NCBI RefSeq assembly: GCF_041146795.1
Contig: NC_135182.1
Span: 5,411,509 to 5,475,508, forward strand
From: Maylandia zebra
Taxonomy: Eukaryota; Chordata; Actinopteri; Cichliformes; Cichlidae
Direction: 5' to 3'
DNA length: 64,000 nucleotides
Shown here: positions 1-11,537 of the stretch, one piece after another
How positions within the stretch are numbered: position 1 is the stretch's first letter
Layout of the letters: the number at the start of each line of letters is the position of its first letter
Program-made: the position numbers and the translations under genes
The notes under the pieces: generated by a model
The model's database searches: none
The model's input: only the letters and a program-made list of their open reading frames with translations
What the model was told of the DNA's origin: nothing

Positions 1-778
1 GTAATCAAATGGAAAAATCTCTTTTTTTAACTTGTTTTATTAGTTTTAATCTTTTAACTTCATGCATCAAGCAAAAATTTAATTATATGCAACATTCTCT
101 GAGGTGAATAAATTAGTTTAACATTTAAACCTATTCTCTACACATTCCAGCACATAAAATAAAATATTTTTTGTGTTTACACTCACTCTTTCAAATAGAT
201 GCAAGTAAAACACAGCAGAACATAAATAAAGTCAAAGACTCAGTGGTCCTGTTGCTCTATTTTCACCTATTAAGCAGCACTGCGGTAGGCGGAGGTTTAC
301 CCTGGTGCAGGTGTGCCGCGGTCAGTTGAAGAATCCGCGACTTTCTCTGTGAGTTTCCCATTACGTCGTTGCGCACTTGGTGCTTGCTTGGAAGTTTAAG
401 GGGTTTTTTTTCGCTGTAAAAAGAAGTTTTCTTCCCACGCACAACGGACGCTAATGTTTTTGTCACTTTTTATGGAATCAAACTCAAGGTAAGGTCAGTA
501 CTTCCACGCTTTAAACGCTGCACGCTCATACTCTCTCCCACAATCGATATGTGATCCATTGTTGATCTGCACACAGCTGTTGTCACTAACAGCGCACTTG
601 CTTACGTCACTGTCGTGAGACATTCTTGCAAAAAATCACGGTTTTAGTAACGCAGTGTTCCTAGGGAAAGTAACGGTAATCTAATTACCGTTTTTGCAAT
701 AGTAATCCCTTACTTTACTCGTTACTCGAAAAAAGTAATCAGATTACAGTAACGCGTTACAACTGCCCATCTCTGCTA
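1..778. mobile_element. Non-autonomous hAT-like DNA transposon, left end outside window
   Basis: The right end (about 640-778) is rich in GTAAC/GTTAC motifs and stops in the sequence gcccatctctg, so on the minus strand the element begins cagagatgggc followed by a run of overlapping TAACG/TTAC words. This is the look of common fish non-autonomous hAT-like elements. The join at 778 interrupts a gag reading frame (next entry), which fixes this boundary. The left end is beyond the window or unrecognisable. No transposase is encoded; the 67-codon minus-strand frame at 263-466 has no recognisable content. Confidence 0.45.
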
Positions 779-1140
779 GTCTGTCTCTTATTAGTTCTTC
801 ACTCAGATCACCAAATCTGCAGCTTTTTGCTTTAATCCGTAAATCACTTACATAGGATTCAACAGTCTCGCCAGTCCTCTGATTCCGCGTGTTGAACTTG
901 TGTCTTTCCATCGTGACATTGGTTTGAGGGCTGCACATTTCTCTGAATTTCCTTTTGAGGCACTCAGGATCCTCCTTCGATTCTGCAGGAATGAGTACTT
1001 GTCCTCCATCGCCGGGCTCTCTCACTTCTGGCGCGTAAACAAAAGACCGCTCCCGTTCTATAGCTTCGGGACCTGCTAAGTTGAGCAATATGTAGGCTTG
1101 TGTGCGCGCTGGCTTGTCAGAGTGTGCCCCAAAATGTATT
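779..1140 (-). pseudogene. Gag fragment of a Ty3/gypsy-type LTR retrotransposon
   Basis: About 110 codons are open on the minus strand. Motifs typical of gag of gypsy-type retrotransposons are visible, such as ILLNLAGPEAIERE near the start and later ERHKFNTRNQ and ESYVSDLR. In gag this part belongs to the capsid-like region that packages the element RNA. There is no nucleocapsid zinc knuckle, protease or reverse transcriptase. The frame reads from upstream of 1088 without needing a methionine and is cut off at 778 by the terminus of a DNA transposon, so it is a dead fragment. It is flanked by another element starting near 1140. The assignment to gypsy rests on remembered family motifs. Confidence 0.65.
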
Positions 1141-2018
1141 CTGTAACGTATTCCGTTACGTTACTCGATGAGATTAACGTATTCTGAATACTTTGGATTA
1201 CTTAACATATTATCATGCTGCTTACAACTACGTGAATGTACTATTGCTGTGATTTATTACTGTTACTGAAGGTCCGCGGCTCCGAACCGTAGTAAAGGGA
1301 CCTCTGACTAACGGTGGGTTCTGTGTCGGCTCGTAGCCGAAAAATAGCTTTACTTTGTTGTCTGGGTCAACTCTGCTTGCTACAGACAGAGAGAGGCGTT
1401 GAAAGGCTGCTCCAACGGAACTTATTGTTTCGGAGGAAAACACGAACACAGCGTACAGTCGAGTCTTAATAGCTTACTTACAACTGGGCTCGTCAGGCAC
1501 TCTTCTTGGCTGCAGTGGTTATTATTATATTTACATGCTTCCAGCTCCCGTTTCTGCTCGATGACAGCTCCGACTTTTCCTTTTTCTCCCTCCCTCGCTC
1601 ACAGACACATAACGGGCATGGCAGTCCATTCTCCCTGCAGCACGGACTACACTGCCTATGGTGCTACATTCTTTAGAGCTATACCTGTAGCATTCTGCCT
1701 ATTAGCTTAGCACAACAACAACAACAAAAAGGCGCTCTCTAACCCAGGAAACACGCAGAGAGAGAGCGTCACCCTGTAACCATGGCAACCGTAACGCTGC
1801 CGCCTGGAACAACAGAACATAGCTGTCAAACAAAACCAAACAGTCCTGACCCGCCACAATATGAAACAGGGAAACAGTGTAATCCATTTATTTCAACAAA
1901 GTAACTGTATTCTAAATACCACCTTTTTAAACGGTAACTGTAACGGAATACAGTTACTCATATTTTGTATTTTAAATAGGAAAAGGTGGTACATGTATTC
2001 CGTTACTCCCCAACACTG
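1140..2018. mobile_element. Non-autonomous DNA transposon with GTAACGGAATAC-type ends
   Basis: The right end reads ...gtattccgttactccccaacactg and stops near 2018. The left part has the related words gtattctgtaacgtattccg at about 1137-1160. Both ends therefore carry the repeated TATTCCGTTAC word in inverted layout. The interior has no convincing coding region. The start of this family, cagtgttgggg, is widespread in fish genomes as far as I recall. I could not identify a target-site duplication, and the left boundary is approximate. Confidence 0.5.
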
Positions 2019-2378
2019 GCTGCGTATATATGATTGTGAAGCGCATCATTGGCTGAACTATGGAATAAGGTGGCATTGTTCTAATCCCATACGGGAGCAG
2101 CCAGTCACTTACTGACCCACACTGCAAAACAGAATTGTTAAAGTTTTAATTTTAATTTCAATTCAGGTTAGGTTTTTTTTTTTTTGTGCGCAACACAGAT
2201 TTTCTGTGCGCAGAGGCCGTGCCAGCAGTGTGCAATTGCGCACACGCACAGCTTAGGGGGAACATTGCTCACGGTGCACTAAAGACACTGGTAAATCACT
2301 CTAATAGCCGAGCAGCACCTCTGACAGATGCCATCATTTAATACACAGTGACCAATGCAACTTAGTCAGCATGAGTCA

Positions 2379-3414
2379 CAGGACACTAGGGCTGCCACGA
2401 TTTGTCGACTAGTCACGATTACGTCGACTATTGAAATCTTCGACGACTGATTTAATAGTCGACGCGTCGTTTGAAGCTTTGTAAGATCACAAAAGACGCA
2501 GGAATAAGTAGCAGGATTTAAGAGTGTAATAACGGACTGAAACAGAAGATGGCAGCATTGCATGTACAAGGATGTCAGCTACCGTTAAACCCCGAAGAAG
2601 AAGAAGAAGCAGCTGTGTCCCAGAATTCATAGCGTGGCCCAGCGCAGTTTCCAACAATGGCGGCAGCTAGTTAGTTTTAATATTATTCTTATTATTCTTT
2701 CTGGGTCACAAAATAAACATTTAACATATTTTCAGGCGAGAATGTAGCTGTGTAAACCTCAAATATCTGCTCAGTTTATCAAGACACCACATATTTTCAA
2801 AAGCGCTCCGACGTTTTCGGAGACATCTGTTACCCACTAGCTCGTTAGCAAGCCGGGGGCTAGGCTCACTAGCGCCGTGAGAACACCGGACTCCCCGCAA
2901 ATCGTTTTCAAACCCACTGCCGTCTTTCGCTACTCAGGTTAAATATATATGAGTCACTTAGATAACTTAAAATGTTATTGTTTGGCTTTTTTTTTTTAGT
3001 ATTTTATTTGTTCCTGAGTAAATCAGTTTGTCTGAGATTAAAGTTATAGTTTTTACACAGCTGAATAAACATCAAGCAGACAGCTGATTATCAGAAGTGT
3101 GAGATGCTCCAGAATATACTCCAGTGTCCTGTTATATTTTAGATAGCAAGGAGTTTATTAAGCTTCACCGAAACAATCTGCAAATTTCATTAAAATTTAA
3201 TAAACTATCATCTTGTCTTTATTTTTAGTTAGCACAGACCTTAAACACTTAAAGCTGTAAGCTAATGATAGTTATATAAGAGCAGATGCTGCTGGTGCAA
3301 TAAGCTGTAGTTTTACGTCCAATGGATGATGATCTGATTAGTCGACTAATCACAAAAATAATCGGTGACTAGTCGACTATCAAAATGATCGTTTGTGGCA
3401 GCCCTACACGACAC
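2379..3414. mobile_element. hAT-type MITE with 8-bp target duplication
   Basis: The element runs from 2387 to 3406. The left end is tagggctgccacgat and the right end is the inverse, ggcagcccta. Both subterminal regions are packed with gtcgac / gactagtcgac palindromes. The flanks are caggacac (2379-2386) and cacgacac (3407-3414), an 8-bp duplication with one mismatch, as expected for hAT. No open frame longer than 70 codons is present, so it is non-autonomous. It contains a short (gaa)n run near 2595. Confidence 0.75.
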
Positions 3415-3817
3415 CCTCCACTGGTGAGACAGAGGCACATGTGGAAGAAGATGCAGCCCTACCTCACATACCAGCAGCAGCTGGATGAAAAAACTTAACA
3501 AAAAACTGAGACTTTCTGTGTGTGTGTTCATACAGTACCGCTACATATGTGGACTTTCATGAACTCACTGTTCATGAAAGTCTGATGAACAGGCTACCAA
3601 ACTCTAGAACAAAAACAGATGATGAATGAAAAAAAAATTATGACAAATATTACACAGCTATGCAATGTTTACTATTTATTTTACTTTTAACAAGTGGTTA
3701 GCACCCCACATATAAACAACAAAAGAATATTTCACCTAAACACGCTCCATATTTCTCTACATATTCTCAATTTCACCCTCATGTTTGTTTATAATCCAGG
3801 TTTGGTGCCCTATATAT
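3415..3817. other. Unassigned spacer between hAT MITE and tandem array
   Basis: AT-rich sequence without coding potential. A short palindrome (ttcatgaactcactgttcatgaa) lies near 3557-3579. Nothing else is recognisable. Confidence 0.4.
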
Positions 3818-4815
3818 CCCCAGCCAACATTTATATGTGGGGCCCATATGGTTTGGAAATGGGCTGAAAAATGGGCCCCATATAGGATTGTCCGCGGGTT
3901 CCGTAATGGCCCCATATTAAATGCCCATATAGGTGTTATGTTAGGAAAATCTGGGAACTAAATGGGCCCCAACTGGGAAAAGTACACAGAAACCCACCTG
4001 GGCCCCATCTTTCAAGTTTTTGTGGGTACCATGTAGGCACCACATAGGCTAAAAAGTGGGTTTTAAGTGGGATTGTCCGCAGGTTCCATAATGGCCCCAT
4101 TTTATAAGCCCATCTCGGTGTTATATTGGTAAAATCTGGGAACTAAATGTGCCCCAACTGGGCAAAGTACACAGAAACCCACCTGGGCCCCATCTTTCAA
4201 GTTTTTTGTGGGTACCATGTGGGCACCACATAGGCTAAAAAGTGGGTTTTAAGTGGGATTGTCCGCGGGTTCCATAATGGCCCCATTTAATAAGCCCATC
4301 TCGGTATTATATTGGTAAAATCTGGGAACTAGATGGACCCCAACTGGGCAAAGTACACAGAAACCCACCCGGGCCCCACCTTTCAAGTTGTTTTGTGGGT
4401 ACCATGTGAGTACCACATAGGCTAAAAAGTGGGTTTTAAGTGGGATTGTCCGCGGGTTCCATAATGGCCCCATTTTGTAAGCCCATCTCGGTGTTATATA
4501 GGTAAAATCTGGGAACTAAATGGACCCCAACTGGGCAAAGTACAAAGAAACCCACCCAGGCCCCACCTTTCAAGTTGTTTTGTGGGTACCATGTGAGTAC
4601 CACATAGGCTAAAAAGTGGGTTTTAAGTGGGATTGTCCGCGGGTTCCATAATGGCCCCATTTTATAAGCCCATCTCGGTGTTATATAGGTAAAATCTGGG
4701 AACTAAATGGACCCCAACTGGGCAAAGTACACTGAAACCCACCTAGGCCCCATTTTTCAAGTTCTTAGTGGGTACAACATGAGGAAAACATGAGCTAAAA
4801 AGTTGGAATGGCATT
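3818..4815. repeat. Tandem array, about 186-bp unit, five copies
   Basis: The word gattgtccgc recurs at 3886, 4071, 4257, 4444 and 4631, giving periods of 185, 186, 187 and 187 bp. Each unit holds ggttccataatggcccc, aaatctgggaacta, caactgggcaaagtaca and gtgggtaccatgt. The units are rich in GGGCCC/GGCCCC words. The first copy is the most divergent and the third to fifth are closest, which suggests outward expansion. The array starts just after ccagccaacat (3820-3830), whose inverse ends the array at 13100-14740. Apparent reading frames on the minus strand recur from unit to unit and are artefacts of the repeat. Confidence 0.9.
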
Positions 4816-5221
4816 AGCAGTGGGTTCTGTATTTGCATCTTATTTCTAGTTTGAATTGACTAAGTTCTGGCACTGAGTGGGCCCCATGTAGTAAAACAGT
4901 CACAAAATCAATTTTTCAGACGGCTAATACGGGTTCTGTGACACAAAGACACCAAATATATTAAAGCTGACCGCAAACAAAATCTAGTTTGTAAATAAAA
5001 CATTTCAAAAATCACGAGGGTACACAAAACAACATTTTTCACATTTATTTTGTCCAACAACTGTGATTTTACGTAACTGTATTCCAAAGTGCGTAAACGT
5101 TTAAAAACTAGAAATGTCAAACTACAGCAAAATTCCTTAGATATTTGGAACTGTAGCAACATGGGGAAAAAGTCAGATGGAAAACTCAAAAGCTTATCTT
5201 GAATCAGCAGGGTTTGTTTTT
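4816..5221. other. Unassigned AT-rich spacer
   Basis: It continues the decayed GGGCCCCAT motif once at about 4878, then becomes AT-rich. The 93-codon minus-strand frame at 4908-5189 has no recognisable domain and lies directly downstream of the stop codon of the next gene relic, so part of it may be that gene's 3' UTR. Confidence 0.4.
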
Positions 5222-5738
5222 TTACAGAGCCGTAAGTCTATTTTGTACCCTTGCAGCCCTCGGTCCTCCTCTGTCTTTAGCTCCACTGAACCACTTGGAC
5301 AGAGCCTTCTCTGCTTCTTGCAAGTTGACTTTTGATGTTAAATAATTCTTCAGTGCCTCTGCAAATGAAGAAGAAGAAAAACGGGCAAGCCAAAGTAAAG
5401 TTAATCTTAGCTTACTTCATTTGGTGATGATTTTCAAAGAACAATGTTTATTTCACTTTATTGCCTCAAAAAATATATACAAATTGCATGATAACCAATC
5501 TCAGTTACACTTTCAAACACTTTATTAAAAAAGTTTAGTTTTCTAAAGTTCAAATGTCTCAAGTGAAACTAACTTACCATACACAACATTAAAAAGACGC
5601 AAATCTCTGAACTTTTTTTCCCCCATGTCGGCCAAGCATGTTGTACTCCACAGCCAGCTCAGGTGATATGAGGAATTTCATCATCCTTCTTGTGGCATCG
5701 TCTACACTTGTTTCCCCTGTATCTGCTACCATGGCAAC
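5222..5738 (-). pseudogene. Two exons of a DUF4806-like gene, frameshifted
   Basis: On the minus strand an exon at 5738-5578 follows acceptor cccctcag and ends at donor gtaagt. A second, at 5358-5222, follows acceptor atttgcag and ends at a TAA stop (5224-5222). The phases join exactly: one leftover base plus two give a GAG codon. The first exon contains RRMMKFLISPELAVEYNMLG and the second KNYLTSKVNLQEAEKALSKW followed by FSGAKDRGG, the pattern I recall for the C-terminal half of DUF4806 proteins. Near 5620 a run of five G and seven A puts the frame out by one; removing one base restores the family pattern (hydrophobic LRLFNVVY before the junction). Upstream exons are not securely found; the adjoining intron has a Rex3 fragment. 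Function of the family is unknown to me. It could be a pseudogene or a live gene with a sequencing error in the homopolymer. Confidence 0.7.
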
Positions 5739-5776
5739 CTGAGGGGAACATACAAAAAGGACAGATTAGATACTGG

Positions 5777-6025
5777 CATCTGGTTAGGATGCCTCCCTGG
5801 TGAGGTGTTTTGGGCACGTCCCACCAGGAAGAGACCCAGAACACCCAGGACATGCTGGAGGGACTATGTTTTTCGGCTGGCCTGGGAATGCCTTGGGATT
5901 CCCCCGGAAGAGCTGGGCCAAGTGCCTGGAGAGAGCGAAGTCTGGGCCTCTCTACTTAGTACCGGACTGGGTCGAGGGGCAGCAGCCTAAGCTTAAGATA
6001 ATGGACCGGAATGGAGGATAAATGG
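5777..6025 (+). mobile_element. Degenerate 3' fragment of a Rex3/RTE-like LINE
   Basis: The sequence matches the C-terminal end and 3' tail of the better preserved copies at 23133-24182 and 25737-27010: aggtgtt..ggcacgtcccaccaggaagag, then tttttcggctggcctgggaa and gtctgggcctctctacttag. It has many substitutions and several short gaps, so no single frame survives. It is older than the other two copies. It lies immediately upstream (in transcription order) of the DUF4806-like exon at 5578-5738, so it sits in that gene's intron. Confidence 0.8.
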
Positions 6026-6117
6026 ACACTTTACATATTACTTAATGTTTACTGTGTGGTGATAAAAAAAAAATGGTAGTAAACACAAGCTAAACTAAAA
6101 AAATTAATTGCGCTTCC

Positions 6118-6480
6118 TTAACCCTTTATCCCCAATAATGTTACGCAGGATAACTGGTAGGTCTGGTAGGTTTTTTCCTCTACTGTATACTATATGAATG
6201 TAATCAAGGATTAATAACAGAAAGAAAAAAGAAATTGAAATTTTGCCATTTTTACTAAAGGCAATCAAAATGTACATGAATAAAATATTTAAATTAGTCA
6301 ATTCAAATTAATAACTCTAAAACACTGAACAAAATTAAGTATTTGACCCTGTGGTTTATTTTCGGACATCTCTTTTCTTCTAAAAGTCCAGGCGTGTTGG
6401 GCCCCTGGCAGAGCTCAGGTTTGACGAGACAGGTTTGGAAAAACCTGTCGCTGGCGACTTTTTGGGGGCTAAAGGGTTAA
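6118..6480. mobile_element. piggyBac-like MITE with TTAA duplication
   Basis: TTAA at 6118-6121 is followed by ccctttatcccc. The other end is ggggctaaaggg followed by TTAA at 6477-6480. The terminal inverted repeat is 11 of 12 bp identical. TTAA target sites with CCCTTT/AAAGGG ends are the hallmark of piggyBac elements. The interior of about 355 bp has no transposase. A related but longer element is at 61220-62146. Confidence 0.75.
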
Positions 6481-6889
6481 AATAAATAGGAATTGGCCAA
6501 AATTTGTATAAACTATGAAATAGCAGAACAAAAGTAAAAAAAAAAATCTTTATCTGTTATCAGAATCAAATATTTGATTAGAATAAAAAATTTAACTTTC
6601 TGGAAGATTTCTCGTTACATCTGTCATAAAAGTAACAACATCTCAGAAAAGAAACATGATAGCAACAGAAAAATATGATAGCAGTGTGATGTGATGGTCC
6701 CTGGCCAGATTTTTACACATATTATAAGCCCTGTGACACAAAAACCACAGAACTCTGACACGCACAGACTGTTTTCCTTCGTGCTAATGAAGAAAAATGC
6801 TGGTCTGGTATGTAAAAGGGAATTTATTCTTCCAGGACCTGAAGCTCCGTAATGCAGCCCTCCAACAGCCAAACCTATCTGTTCTCTGA
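6481..6889. other. Unassigned AT-rich spacer
   Basis: No gene is recognised. The minus-strand frame at 6624-6872 (82 codons) is low-complexity hydrophobic and has no family signature. Confidence 0.35.
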
Positions 6890-7030
6890 TTGTCTTGATG
6901 CATGCTCAATCATCCAGGTAAGTAAATCTCCAAAAGTTGATTCTGTTCATCTGGACGTAGCGCTTGCAGCATTTTCTCCCACTGAAAATGCTACGTCCAG
7001 ATGAACAGAATCAACTTCTGGAGATGTTCT
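6890..7030. repeat. Near-perfect 36-bp hairpin (foldback repeat)
   Basis: The arms are 6926-6961 and 6990-7025, with 35 of 36 positions complementary and a 28-nt loop. The arm core is ttctgttcatctggacgtag. The left flank, tgcatgctcaatcatccagg, also occurs inverted at about 16330-16355 next to a diverged single arm (tacatccagatgaacagaat). The hairpin is therefore part of a dispersed repeat, not a lone structure. Confidence 0.85.
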
Positions 7031-7430
7031 CTGATTGGATTGTTTAATTGGTGATTGACATGAAATTGACCAATCAGCTGAAAGGAAGAAAAATAGGGTC
7101 AAAATTTGGATGTGTAAGTATAAATCCACACACAGCCAGGAAAGCCGAGCGCAGAGTTGTTTGTAGCACCAATTCAGCCAGAGTGGAGCCAGATGGATTT
7201 TCCATCCATCCACACTGTAAAGTCTATAGACCAGCAAGTGATAAATTAACAGTGTTGTTGGTATTTTCTAAAACAGTTGTATGCAATAGGAATTGCTGTT
7301 TATAGTCCTCCTGTATATCTGCATGTTCCCTCCCAATTAAAACCTGTGATAATGGAGATTCAAATTCATGTCATACCTATACCAACAGTTATCAAGTATC
7401 CAGATCGACCTTTACTGATGTGCTCTGTCA

Positions 7431-7592
7431 GTGCGCCCCAGGGCAGCTGTGGCTACAATGTAGCTTGCCATCGCCAGTGTGTGATTGTGTGTGTGAATGG
7501 GTGAATGACTGAATGTAGTGTGAAGCGCTTTGGGGTCCTTAGGGACTAGAAAAGCGCTATAAAAATGCAGGCCATTTACCATTTAAAGGAAA
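7431..7592 (+). repeat. 5'-truncated SINE (body and 3' tail)
   Basis: This copy matches the SINE at 59792-60104 in the region from gccccagggcagctgtggct through aagcgctttggggtcctta to ggccatttacc. The promoter-bearing tRNA-like head is missing here. The tail half contains the paired aagcgcttt / aaaagcgct words that could form a stem. Confidence 0.75.
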
Positions 7593-7939
7593 ATTGTTAT
7601 TTCCATGTATTTTCCTGTTCTGCCTTCAACTTTGAGGACTTCCCCCCACATTTCTAGTTGTGACAGTGCACCTACAACAAAAAAAATCTGCTGTGATTTA
7701 CATTTGTTGAAAGAGCAATTTTGTAAAATAGTCTATTTTTGTATGCACAGTTTACAAATCTGTCCTGTACAGCATGGACTGATTGCATGCTAAAAAGTTG
7801 TTGCTTAAAAATAAAACAATAAATTTTTAATTAATAACATCAGCAGAAAGCCTTGTTATTAATTAGATGTACAATTTCTATAGAATACGAAACAACTCAG
7901 TTCATTTTTGATCATATCAATACCAGCATATTACACAAC
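7593..7939. other. Unassigned spacer
   Basis: AT-rich sequence between a SINE fragment and a hAT element; nothing recognised. Confidence 0.35.
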
Positions 7940-9039
7940 TAGTGATGGGATTTTCGTCTCTTTTTAGAAAGCCGGCTCTTTCGGCTCCCAACCGGCTCTT
8001 CAGGTTGTTTTGTTGCTTTAATTAATTTATTATTAACAACAATATAAAATTATGAACAAAAGGAATTACTAATGTAAAAAAAGAAACGTGGTTTTATTTA
8101 TATATGTTTATATATAAATATATATGGTGGCCCCTAGAGACAAAGCATGTACAAACTCCAAAACCCATTTCTAGCGTCAACTGAACTTCCAAAACAGAGC
8201 TATCTAGATCACTTAATTTACACAATTGAAATCATATGTGTATTTTTTGTGTATTTATACACAAGCACTCATATATATTCATAAAAAATTCCAAAAGCTG
8301 TTCATTTACCTGTTACTACCACACACCAAATCCGGTCGTTGGTACTTCCTGGCTTGTGTAGCCACTAGGTAACAAAATCTCAACACTGTGCCTAGCATCC
8401 TGGAGCACTTCTGTTCTGTTTTGTACGTGCTTTGGAGTTTGTACGTGCTATGGAGTTTTTACGTGTTTTGGGGTTTGTACGTGCTTTGTCTCTAGCAGCC
8501 ACCGTAAATATACTTTTATTTATTCTCTCCACATAAAATGTAATAAATAAATCATATAATACAAAAAAAACAACTATTTACATTTCAACTTTTAACTATT
8601 TAAATTTTCAGCTTTTTCCTTTTAAACAAATTTAAAGTGAAACAACACAAAACACTGCAAACCACAACACAATTAAATATAAATTATAATATGAAAACAA
8701 ACAGAAGATGCACATTCTCTGTCATATGGGCCTGCATGAATAAACTTTCTGAATCCTTTATCATCCGCAATTGAAAATAGTTGTGGATGATTACTATACC
8801 TTTCTAATGTGACGTTGTTGTCCCTGGCTCTCTTGCTCTCTCTCTCCCTCCTGCTCTGTTACTGTGCTACTGCGTGTGTAACAACCGCCCCTCCCCCCTC
8901 TTCCCAGCGCAAAGCACAAGGCTCGCGTGCAGAGTGAAGCGGAAAAAAAGTGCGAGAGAGAGAGGGTGAGAGAGAGAGAAAAAACACGCTTGTGTCGTTC
9001 ACTTCAAAGAGCCGTTTCGTTTTGACCAACACATCACTA
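7940..9039. mobile_element. hAT-like element with AAGAGCC-type ends, host of a nested MITE
   Basis: The terminal words are tagtgatg (7940-7947) and the inverse catcacta (9032-9039). Subterminal regions carry the paired words aaagccggctctttcggctc and caaagagccgtttcg, typical of a common fish hAT family. The interior is AT-rich and holds (ga)n runs at 8954-8980, but no transposase. A second element (8126-8503) is inserted within it. I could not find a clear 8-bp target duplication, so the insertion is probably old. Confidence 0.65.
8126..8503. mobile_element. Nested MITE with about 39-bp terminal inverted repeats
   Basis: The left end, ggtggcccctagagacaaag followed by catgtacaaactccaaaac, is matched inverted at the right end (gttttggggtttgtacgtgc then tttgtctctagcagccacc). 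About 36 of 40 positions agree. Flanking taaatata words on both sides may be the target duplication but their spacing differs by two bases. It is inserted in the hAT-like element at 7940-9039 and is therefore the younger of the two. Extra tandem copies of a tttgtacgtgc-type motif lie inside the right end. Confidence 0.7.
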
Positions 9040-9785
9040 ACAACCATGATGAAAAACGCTCATCTGCTTCCATCACCATCAGCTGATTAACATTGAGCTG
9101 CTGCAGTCAACACCATCAAACTAATTTAGTGTTTAATGTTATGTTATTGAATGGTTTTATTTTTCAATCTTTACCAGCGCTTAAAGACTGTAGATGTTCA
9201 CACCTGGTGTTAGAAAACCGAGCTCACAGCAGTATTTTTTTTTATAACAGGAAATTTTAATTTTTATTGGTTACCGTGTTTATTACCACTTTTATCAGTA
9301 ATGTACTTCCTATAAAATATGGATTTGATAAGTTACCGGTTTATTGAAATCAGCTAGTGAACACATCGATCACTTTATTGAACTACACGCCTTACACTCT
9401 TGTGAGCTCTGGTTACTAACAGCAGGTGTGAATGTTTGGAGTCCAAAACGCAGATAAAGATTAGAATAACAAGGCAATGTAAAATCAGTTTAATGCAGTT
9501 GACAGTAGCAGCTCAGATGGAAATCAGCCAATTGTGAGGAGAGCAGAGGACCAAAACTGTCAGAGTTGTGGGTCAAGTGAAGAGAACACTGTTGGCATTA
9601 TTGTTAGCATAAAAGATGAAAATTAAATAAATGTTAAATTTTAAAATAGATCATTGCCTCCTGTGCCTAAATAAATATATATACTTAATACCAATAAAAA
9701 AAAAGGATGCCCCAAAGACCATCACTTTTCAAAAATAATAATAATAATAATAATAAGTAATACAAATAATATGAAAGTTACTTAC

Positions 9786-9818
9786 ATGTCAAAGATGGTG
9801 CTTGTGATCTTGAAGAAT
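9786..9818 (-). other. Candidate small exon, possibly of the DUF4806-like gene
   Basis: On the minus strand a 33-nt segment is preceded by cacgtttag (acceptor) and followed by gtaagtaac (strong donor). Its length is a multiple of three. In the phase that fits the segment at 11538-11616, it would read SSRSQAPSLT, a serine-rich linker. This is only a splice-site argument; AT-rich DNA often yields such sites by chance. Confidence 0.25.
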
Positions 9819-11537
9819 CTAAACGTGATAAGGAAATGAAAGAAAGTGCATGAGAAAATACAAACATTTTTGTTTTTTCCCAGGATAATTCAATATAAAA
9901 GATTCTCTTACTAATGCACAAAATGAACAGTGTAATTAAAAGTTTGAAAGGCACTGCATGTGTTTATATGATAAACTGACTAATTCAAGCAGCAAACACT
10001 AGCAGTGCAAAAATGTATCTAACTAGCTGACAGACTTTAAAGTCACAGGAAGATATATCAAAATGGTGACTTATGCCAGAACAAATGACTTGACAGACAT
10101 AAATCCTAAATTCCTTTAAGTAAAAAAGGAATTACTTTTTTATAAGTGGTCCCTAGTGGTTTTCAAATTATTACATGGCTTGTTAATTTTTTATTAAATT
10201 ATTAAGAAGCCAGATGAGTTCAAAACATTTACAAATTACTATAAAGCACTATCCAAACTTCAAATCAAGTGGCAAAATCTCCAAATTAAAAGTACTCGCA
10301 AACTATAAAAATTTGATTATACTTAAAAATATGCAAAAACTAATTTAGTGGAATTTTTACCTGCTCAAGAATACATTGAACATGCAATATTTAATTGAAA
10401 AGAACAAAATTTGTGTACTTTTAGAAAGGATTATTAAATATTTGGGGATACTAGACATAAAGAGGGTCTCGTACATTTACGGGCATCTAATTTCCTGGAT
10501 TTAATGGTTTAAAAGTTTAATAGGTCTTTGAAGTTGATAATAAAATTGAGTCCATTATTAGCAAAAAGAATTTAAAAAAAAAAGAGCAAAAAAAATGCTT
10601 AATATATAATAATTGTTTTAAACTTAAGCTTTGTAATTGTAGCAGATTTCATTATGTCTGTAATTTTTTATTTAGCCCCACAGTAGTAAAAGCCATAAAT
10701 GGGAGTTAGATTTATTACTAGTATTTTACACAGCATTCAGCTATAATAACATGTTCTGCATTTTCCTACTTCACCATCTGATCTGAACAGCTGCACTCTC
10801 TTAATTAATTAATGACCTAACATTTCTCAGTAACCAATAACTAGATGGAACAGCACAGTATCTAAGAGAGTGATCAGACAGTGTTTGAGCTAAAGACGCT
10901 GTGTGTTTCTTTTGGGGTTTTTTACACACTGATCCACCACCGTTTTCCCATAGTACAATGCATATCTGGTAACATTACCGTATTCAGATCAGAAAACCGT
11001 TTCAGCTGCAGGCATCTACTCCTGTAATTTAAACAATCACCTTGCTACACTGCACATGAATATTACGTAACATGGTATGACTAGCTCATGTTCAGACATT
11101 TAAGATACTGTTCAGCCATTTTGTTTACTGGGTAGTGCATAATGGCCGAGTTAGCTGAGCAGGAATCCACTAAAGCCAAAAAAATAATATAAATTTTTTA
11201 AATTAATTACAAAAACCTTATAGGAAAACCCAAGAAACAGTTGCAGAAGCACAGAAAAAAACTGCCGTGTACGTTATAGTGTGTAAATTCAAAAACTGTA
11301 TAGAGAGAATGGTGCAATGAAAACAGAATAAGATAAGATGAACTTTATTGAGTAGAATATAGGCAGTAAGAGTTTTTTAATTAACTTTAAATTATGTTTG
11401 CCAAAGACAATGCAGCAAATTAACCCAGTTCTACCTGCTAGCTAAAGATGTTATGCTTCTCCCCCTTATACCTTTAGGACGACTATAGAAAGTTACTAAA
11501 ATAACCATTGATGAAAACGTATCAAACTTTAAGTATT

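Noticed and set aside
4249..4660. Two nearly identical 74-codon minus-strand proteins
   Set aside because: They are the same tandem-repeat unit read twice, not genes.
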